Below are positions 57,710 through 64,000 of a DNA stretch of 64,000 nt, one piece after another. Numbering within the stretch: the first letter of the stretch is position 1; every line of letters starts with the position of its first letter. The stretch is from Gigaspora margarita. Its lineage: Eukaryota; Glomeromycota; Glomeromycetes; Diversisporales; Gigasporaceae. The position numbers and the translations under genes are program-made. The notes beneath the pieces are model-generated. The model worked only from the letters and a program-made list of their open reading frames with translations, was not told the DNA's origin and searched no databases. Location of the stretch: the NCBI GenBank assembly GCA_009809945.1, contig WTPW01000155.1:305069-369068 (forward strand), read 5' to 3'.

Positions 57710-58903
57710 AAAAACATCGCATAAACTTTATGAGGTTATATATTGATTCTACTGAGTTGATTTTTAATAACATTATCATTATTGAAACTGGGAAGTCCAG
57801 GAGAACAAGTTTTGTTAGGATGACAAAGTGAATAACTAGAGATGGGTTTCATGTATGTGCATGGTGCATATAAATGCGCATTAATGCACATGTTTCTGAA
57901 TTATGCGCATTTTATCCAATCAAAATTTTATATAGAAATATTAAATATAAAATAAGTGTAATTAATATTCTAATCTATCTATATACTTCAATTCTGGTCT
58001 GTTTGCTTTAATATTTTTTTATTGGTTGTATCTGAAAATGTGACCTATATATCTAGAAATACGTAAGATGATTATGACGATTACCATGGCTGAGTAATTA
58101 TTATAACATTTGGTAATTATTATATTATTTTTTAACGCCCTTATTAATGCCCTTAAATAATAGAAAATCGTGAAATATGAATTTGTCAAATTTATATTTG
58201 TTGTTTAATTGTCTAATATTTACAAACTATTTTGGGTTGAAAAATATCATGAATTTGAAAATGGTTTGTATAAATGGTCTCAAGTTCAAGAATAAGTGCA
58301 AGAATAAGTCAAGTACAAGAACAAGTACAAAAACATGACAAATGCTCTGTGATAGATAAAACATAAGATTTATAAAACAAAAATGAATATATTAGCAAAT
58401 ATAAAAAAAATGCATTTAACCAAATTTTTAGATGATTGATTTCTATAATTTTATGGTCAGAATTTTTTTGACACCCAGATTATCTAATTATTGACTAATT
58501 TTCTCAATGATTCATAGTTTTATGTTCTACCAACCAATAAAATCATGGATATGTTCAAAAGGTGATTAGTGTGCTAAACTAATATAGTAATATAATCAAG
58601 TTATTGTGCTTTAACACTTTTTGCTTGGTTATATAACTCATGATCAAAATGTTAAGATTAATATATCGATGAGCAAGTTATAATCAAGAATTTTATCACA
58701 ATTCAAATTCATTAACAATTGATATGAGATAATATAATTGTAAAGAAATGTGTCAGTAAATACTAATACAAATTCTGTACTTATAAAAAATGACATTGTA
58801 AGGGAATCAATCAAAACAAAATAAAATTATCCTGTAGTCACAAATGTCCTGTCTGTACAAAAATATCTACTAATTTCATATGTGAGTGTAAAATAAATGG
58901 TAA

Positions 58904-59428
58904 GGCTGCATCCATAAATAATGTTATGTACCCCTACATAGTAGTTCTTGACCCCCTACTATATAAAAAAATTTTAAAAATCCATATGTTTATATCTAAA
59001 ATTTTACAAAAACTTGAATATATTATGACCCATTGATCCGATTTGGATGATTTTGGTACTATCCGATTCGTCTCTATGAGACGAATCCAATGGTACCAAA
59101 ATTATTTCATTTGGATTATTGGATCACGTTCTATTAACAAAATACTATTGATTTTATAGTTATTTTATAAGAAAACATAATAACCAATATTATTTCATTA
59201 ATAAAACGGGATCCAGTGATCCAAATCAAATGTTTTTGGCACCATTCGAATTCTCACCTCGAGACGATTCGAATGGTACCAATATCATCCAATTTGGACC
59301 ACTGAATCAAGTTTTAGACAAATTTTTATAAAAAAATTGCATTGTATTGGGGGTTCCCCCTACATATTGGAAAATCATTATATTTTGAGGGACCCCCCTC
59401 AAGCATAACATTATTTATGGATGCCCCC
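58904..59428. mobile_element. PIF/Harbinger-like foldback MITE, copy 2 (525 bp)
   Basis: Same family as 53179-53709, highly similar throughout. TAA lies on both sides (58901-58903, 59429-59431), unlike the TAT flanks of copy 1, so the two copies arose by independent insertions. Confidence 0.85.
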
Positions 59429-59435
59429 TAATTGG

Positions 59436-59708
59436 GGGGACGTCTAAAGCAGAGACAACTCATATTTAATAATTTTTTCAATTAACTTTAGGGTTAGGGT
59501 CGTCCTATATTTGGGTTAGATTTTGTTTTAGGTAAATATATATAAGCAAAATTGCCTTCTCGACATTTTTGATTAACACATCGAGGTAGGTTTAGACTGC
59601 CGTTTTTTGTGTTTTCAAGGTTTTCATTTTTACTTCGCTGAAGATCATCAAAATTCTATAATTTGATTGGCAGTTGATCACATGATTTGTCTCTGCTTTA
59701 GACGACCC
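59436..59708. mobile_element. MITE with CTAATTGG duplication (273 bp)
   Basis: Ends GGGGACGTCTAAAGCAGAG and CTCTGCTTTAGACGACCC are inverted, with CTAATTGG at 59428-59435 and 59709-59716 (8 bp). It landed at the edge of the Harbinger-like copy 2. It contains TTAGGGTTAGGG near 59492, not a telomere. Confidence 0.8.
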
Positions 59709-61029
59709 CTAATTGGACTGCTTAATAATGAGAATAAAAAAAATTCAATTGCACTATCATTTTTGATTTGCTATATCCAAAAACTGTAATTAGACTGAGA
59801 GAAAATTTAAATTAAGATGACGATACTATTAAATCTGTAATTATTGTGACATATAATTATTTTCATGTTAATTCATATTAGATTCATTATAATTTGTAAT
59901 TAATCATTACATAAATTTTAATAATCAAATGTCATTTATATAGTTTTTCAATAATAACTTTGAGATTTAAAAAATTGGCTTCTGACTCTTTGTATCTTTG
60001 AAATTAGATTATCGAGATATGGATAATTTAATATATTCTCAAATTATATAAGCAATAATAAAGCTTATAATTAGCTAATTTGTAAAAGTTTATGTGTGTA
60101 GACAAAATCTAATTCAGAATCAATTTGTAATATCTTTATTTAGATGTATTGTCAATAATAAAGATAAAAATCAAAAAAATTTTATCATGCGATATTATGC
60201 ACATTTTATATATCATGCACATTAATTTGCATTCATGCACATTTTATTATAAAATGCGCATTTTTCCCATCTCTACGATACCTATTATAGAAGCTTAGTC
60301 AAATCACTTTAAATTTAAAAAAAATAAAAAAATAAAAAAAATATGGCCCAGAAGGCTATCAAACTAAGTAAACTCTTTTGTCATTGAAGTAAACTTGTTT
60401 ATCTTATTTTTTGGTTCAAATAGTAGTGATATTATTAAAATTAGTTCAATATAACTGGAGATATAGTTTTCTGAAGTTTATGAGGCATTTTTATATAATC
60501 TTTAGAATGTTGCCCAATTTTGAAAGGTTGTATCTTTGGTTTTACTAGACAGATTTTAATAATCTTCTATTATTAGAACTGGAAAGACCAGAAGAACAGT
60601 TTTATTAGAATGATTAAGGAGATTAACTTAGTACAAAAGTCTTGCCAGATCACTTTTTAAATCAAAAAATTGTTATTGTCCGTAAGATGATATATCATGT
60701 GATCTGTACATGTCCGTAAACTTTCTGAGGCTTTAGCCTGTTCACCCATGTGATTAATAATCTGCACCTGTCCATACACATGACCCATCATTTAACTTTT
60801 TTTAAATTTGCTTCAGACTTACAACAGCTTCTGTTTTCTAGTTATATGATAATAATGGTTTTGAAATTGATTGAGCTATGAACTGTGAAATTTAAGGCAT
60901 AAATTATTTTTAAATATTAATCTGCCTGAATTCTATTGATAGCAGCCCATATACTAAGCTATTGCATAGAATATTTGACTTTTGCACAATACTTTGCCTA
61001 TCTCTAACCTAGTTATAAATCAAATTTAA

Positions 61030-61410
61030 ACTTGCTACTATATAGCACTTTATAGTAGTTTTACTGTCTTTTGCCACTTTATTAATTTCATTACTTTTGC
61101 AATTTCATGACCTTTCACCAGTTTCACCATCTTTTGCTAGTTTTACCACCTTTTGCTAGTTTTACCACCTTTCGCCAGTTTTGCAATTTTGTCTTTTAAA
61201 ATTTTTTTTAGCGAAAGTCAAAACTAGGTTTTACCTTTCTCCTAACAACTGTATACAAGACTACAGTTGTTAGGTGAAACTGTTTTGTGCAAATAGCAAA
61301 AGGTGAAATTAAACCTGGCGAAAGACAAAAGTGGTGAAATTCTGGTGAAAGGTGAAACCCCTGGTGAAAGGTGAAACACTGGCAAAACCTCTGGCGAAGG
61401 TCAAAGCTCT
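61030..61410. repeat. inverted minisatellite of ~19-20 bp units
   Basis: At 61050-61195 the unit TTTTGCTAGTTTTACCACC repeats six or so times with variation. At about 61270-61405 units of GGTGAAAGGTGAAAC and related words run in the opposite orientation. Together they make an inverted arrangement with TAACAACTGTATACAAGACT/ its complement at the turn (61233-61275). Confidence 0.7.
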
Positions 61411-61439
61411 CAGCAAGATTTAAATTCTCTAAGTGAAAG

Positions 61440-61700
61440 AGCTGAATCATATTGCTGAATGAAAATATTTGCATGTGTACATTATGTGGCTCATATAAAG
61501 AAATGTATCTAAGCCATGTTGGAGAATGAAATATTTGCATGTGGCTATTAAGCAAAGCATGTTGCAAAGAAGCCATGTGATTAAAATATGGCTATTAAAA
61601 ATAGCATATTTAAAGAAATATGCATACGTACCTAAGCCATGTTTATGAATGAAAATATTTGCATGTAATTATTAAGCTCACATGTTGCTTTATAAGAACA
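61440..61700. repeat. three imperfect copies of a GAATGAAAATATTTGCATG unit
   Basis: Units start at about 61453, 61526 and 61647. Each is followed by TG-ATTAAGC and preceded by TAAGCCATG. No coding. Confidence 0.65.
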
Positions 61701-61760
61701 ACATAAGCCAAAATTGGTAAGTAAATTTATTTGTGTATGGCTATTGAGCACTGCATATGG

Positions 61761-62796
61761 CTCTTATATAAAAAGTTTTAAGATTTTTTATTCAATTATT
61801 TAAACAATATTTATTGTTAAGTTGTTAATATTTTTTACCATTTTGTTGTTAAAACTTTAAATATCATACATAGTAAGTAGCTTATTAATAATATTATTAT
61901 TAATCTAAATCTTAGAGTAACTTTAATTGTTAGAGAAATAATTGTTATATTATTAACTTTTAATAGGTCAAATATAGTAAAATTCAGATTGTTAAAAATA
62001 AAAAGTAGAATTAATGTATGTTGTGAAGAAACTAATTCATAACAAACAAATTATTAGCATTGGATTTAAATTATAGAAGCTTTAGTAGTGTTACATATAA
62101 ATAGTTTATTTGATACTATATAGTCATAAAATAATGTGCAGGGGCATTATTTCGTGACTATACAGCATTAGTTTTCATGAATATTTATTATTTAATTTAT
62201 ATATATCGTACTTGAAGTTAATATTTGATTTTTGCTTGATGTTGTTATTTGCTTAAAGTTGCTAATTTAGGCACACTAATCAAATAACCCCTGAAATTAG
62301 ATCTTTTGAATGCATGAGCTAGTATGCTCAGACAGTTTCAAAAATGAACAGTATAAAGGATGACTGTACCAGGTATTTTCCAAGGTTTAGGGGTACTATT
62401 TATTGAACTTTGATATAATTGTACCCATATTTACCTATTTGCGCGAGTAATATAAACTCCTGGAGAGGAAATAGTTAATCAGAAAGTATAACTTTTTGAC
62501 TATTCCAGATCAGCCAGACAAAGAATCCAAACATAAGTAAAAGATGAAAAAAGAGAAAATATACAAAGACTAATATTTAAATTGATCTTGGTGTACTAAT
62601 TAAAAATGATGAAGTATTATATATAGTAAGCACCATCTAACCTATAGTCTCTAACATTAAAGCTCTTACCCTAATCTTTTATCGCATGCACTAATTTATT
62701 TACTAAATCAGATTCCTTTTTTTGGATTTCCCGTATTAGAGATGAGCAAGGTAATTTACTATATTGAATCACGATATGTGCCAATTTACTAAAATA
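61761..62796. other. no gene; one hairpin
   Basis: Nothing coding. At about 62113-62164 ATAGTCATAAAATAATG and CATTATTTCGTGACTAT form a strong hairpin around GTGCAGGGG. Confidence 0.5.
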
Positions 62797-63438
62797 TCCC
62801 TTAGATTGTAGTAGAACACAGGCAAATTTTCCTGCGTTTTTGCACTTTTTTTGCTCTGATTTACTTTTTTTAAATAACAAGATAATTAAATAAAACTTTG
62901 TACAATTATATTTGAAAATAAGGATTACTTTTTTGCAAAATTAGTTTTTATATTGTAAGAAAAAAATTTAAGTTATATATAAGCTAAAAATAGATAACTT
63001 TAAGAAAAAAATTTTTTTAAAAATTTTATCACAATTTCTCTGTAATCTTGTTTAGTTTTAGTTTTAAAGCTATAGTTCTTAAGACAATATTTTATTTATA
63101 TAAAGGATGATAACTTTCATTATTGCAACTTTAATGATTTATTTGTAAAAATTAAGGCTTGTATTAGAAGTAAAAATTTTTTTTATAGACAGGAACATAT
63201 GAAATTTAAGAAAACTTAAAAAAAAATTTTAATAGTAAAAATGCTAATACAAGAACTTTAAACTTTGATTATACTAAAGTTTTTTAATAATTTTAAAAAA
63301 TTTTTATAACAAAGTTATTAAAACAAAACCCAAAGTATATTTTTTATTTAGAAAAGATATAGCTAAAATCAATATTTAAAATTTTATTAAAATTTTTAAA
63401 ATATGCAGGCAAATTTGCCTGTGTTACAATCTAAGGGA
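62797..63438. mobile_element. TA-flanked TIR element (642 bp)
   Basis: Ends TCCCTTAGATTGTA (then ACACAGGCAAATTT) and AAATTTGCCTGTGTTACAAT (then CTAAGGGA) are inverted, with TA at 62795-62796 and 63439-63440. The interior is AT-rich with no frame. The 69-codon minus-strand frame at 62671-62880 spans its left end. Confidence 0.75.
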
Positions 63439-63440
63439 TA

Positions 63441-64000
63441 GATTTACAACTAATAACATACTAAGGAATAATTTGACTTTAGCACTTAGCAACATTTGGC
63501 AGCATTTGGTACTATGCTAAATTACCTTTTTTGGAAAGGGTTGGTTATATTATTGATTAATTTTGGAAATAGATTTTTGTCAAGTTAACTTTTTTTGGTA
63601 ATTTTGGGTTTCACCAAATTCAACTGACTGTATAAAAAGCGCTCTATCTAGCTCAAGCGTGTGCCTATGCAAAAGAGCTAAGCTAGCTGTATTGCGCTCA
63701 AAATATTTTTGCTTACGGACATCGATTGTATATATATGTTGATTACAAATAATCTTAAATGCAAAATTGTTGCCCCTGATCAGTAAAGTGATGATCATCA
63801 CTCAACAATCTGTTATACATTGTTTACTATTTATGAGAAAGTATTATCATAAATCATTCTTCTTATACTAAAATTATCATTCTTCATATACTAAAATTAT
63901 CATCCTTCATGAGTGTTCTGTACATTTTTACCAATTATTTTGTTCATTTGATGAAATAAAAGATTGAGAGAATATTGATATGACATGTACTGTGGTAAGT
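63441..64000. other. no gene recognised
   Basis: A 73-codon minus-strand frame (63580-63801) has unbiased composition but no recognisable motif, and no neighbour supports it. The 3' end holds a short repeat (ATACTAAAATTATCATYCTTCAT, twice near 63867-63909). Nothing else is clear. Confidence 0.45.

Larger units (their letters stand above)
57837..60275. mobile_element. hAT-like element (~2.4 kb), itself hit by two MITEs
   Basis: Ends TAGAGATGGG and CCCATCTCTA are perfect inverted repeats. Just inside each end are several ATGCGCAT/ATGCACAT words (57858-57925; 60190-60260). TAGAGATGGG-type ends are typical of hAT elements. I did not find a clear 8-bp duplication. No transposase was recognised. 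It contains the MITEs at 58904-59428 and 59436-59708. Confidence 0.65.
54908..60956. repeat. large composite foldback region
   Basis: The left arm (about 54908-55075: AATATGGCTGCCATTAAAAG, TCAGGCAGATTAACATTTT) is matched in reverse at about 60800-60956 (TTAATCTGCCTGAATTC, GCAGCCCATAT). A second pair of arms is at about 55190-55330 and 57140-57290 (GACATGAATTTTATAACTTTG against its complement). Between them lie an array of palindromic units, a SINE-like element and several MITEs. It looks like an old foldback element enlarged by insertions. Boundaries are approximate. Confidence 0.6.

Noticed and set aside
61050..61405. CRISPR array
   Set aside because: The repeats are contiguous ~20-bp minisatellite units with no unique spacers, in a eukaryotic context.
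62671..62880. 69-codon minus-strand frame
   Set aside because: Its middle is the terminal repeat of a TIR element; the frame is accidental.
63580..63801. 73-codon minus-strand frame
   Set aside because: No motif and no supporting neighbour; left as unproven.

Overview
The window looks like a repeat-dense, gene-poor stretch of a very AT-rich eukaryotic nuclear genome, most likely an arbuscular mycorrhizal fungus (Glomeromycotina, Rhizophagus/Gigaspora type). That placement is inferred from the extreme AT bias, degenerate Sel1-like repeats, a Polinton carrying a zinc-knuckle Gag-like gene, several LINEs sharing a QDMSKAFD reverse-transcriptase motif, and nested MITEs. It was not checked against a database. 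I see no convincing intact host gene, rRNA, tRNA gene or CRISPR. Almost every supported feature is a mobile element or its debris.

Layout: 2.1-4.85 kb is a small LTR element with matching LTRs, a Gag zinc knuckle and a captured Sel1-repeat fragment. 5.5-7.85 kb is a decayed minus-strand LINE. 8.2-11.9 kb is a repeated unit broken by MITEs nested up to two deep. 12.9-28.05 kb is one short TA-flanked MITE split by two insertions: a 0.6 kb TTAA-flanked element and a 14.18 kb Polinton/Maverick (13810-27988). The Polinton has ~731 bp terminal inverted repeats starting 5'-AGTAGG and a perfect 6-bp target duplication TATTCC.

Inside the Polinton are a DDE integrase (minus), a coiled-coil protein (plus), a Gag-like zinc-knuckle protein and a retropepsin (plus), a protein-primed-type family B DNA polymerase (minus), a C2H2-like zinc-finger ORF (minus) and a small intact ORF (plus). 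I did not recognise the usual Polinton adenain-type protease, packaging ATPase or double-jelly-roll capsid. A short double-hairpin repeat recurs about 11 times and I saw it only inside this element. Most genes are broken by stops and frameshifts, many consistent with C-to-T decay.

28.0-34.5 kb is mostly decayed sequence with a foldback. 34.5-40.1 kb is a minus-strand LINE (endonuclease, RT, RNase H, C-terminal zinc finger) interrupted by two MITEs, one a pogo-like element in the endonuclease. 41.2-45.3 kb is a plus-strand LINE. 46.2-47.25 kb holds a hAT-like MITE and a ~470 bp palindrome. 47.3-51.7 kb is a minus-strand LINE (ORF1, endonuclease, RT with intact YADD) that lacks RNase H. 52.3-63.4 kb is a dense cluster of TIR elements and a large foldback. 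The foldback holds an array of ~180 bp palindromic units, into which a ~1 kb tRNA-headed SINE-like element has inserted with an 18-bp target duplication.
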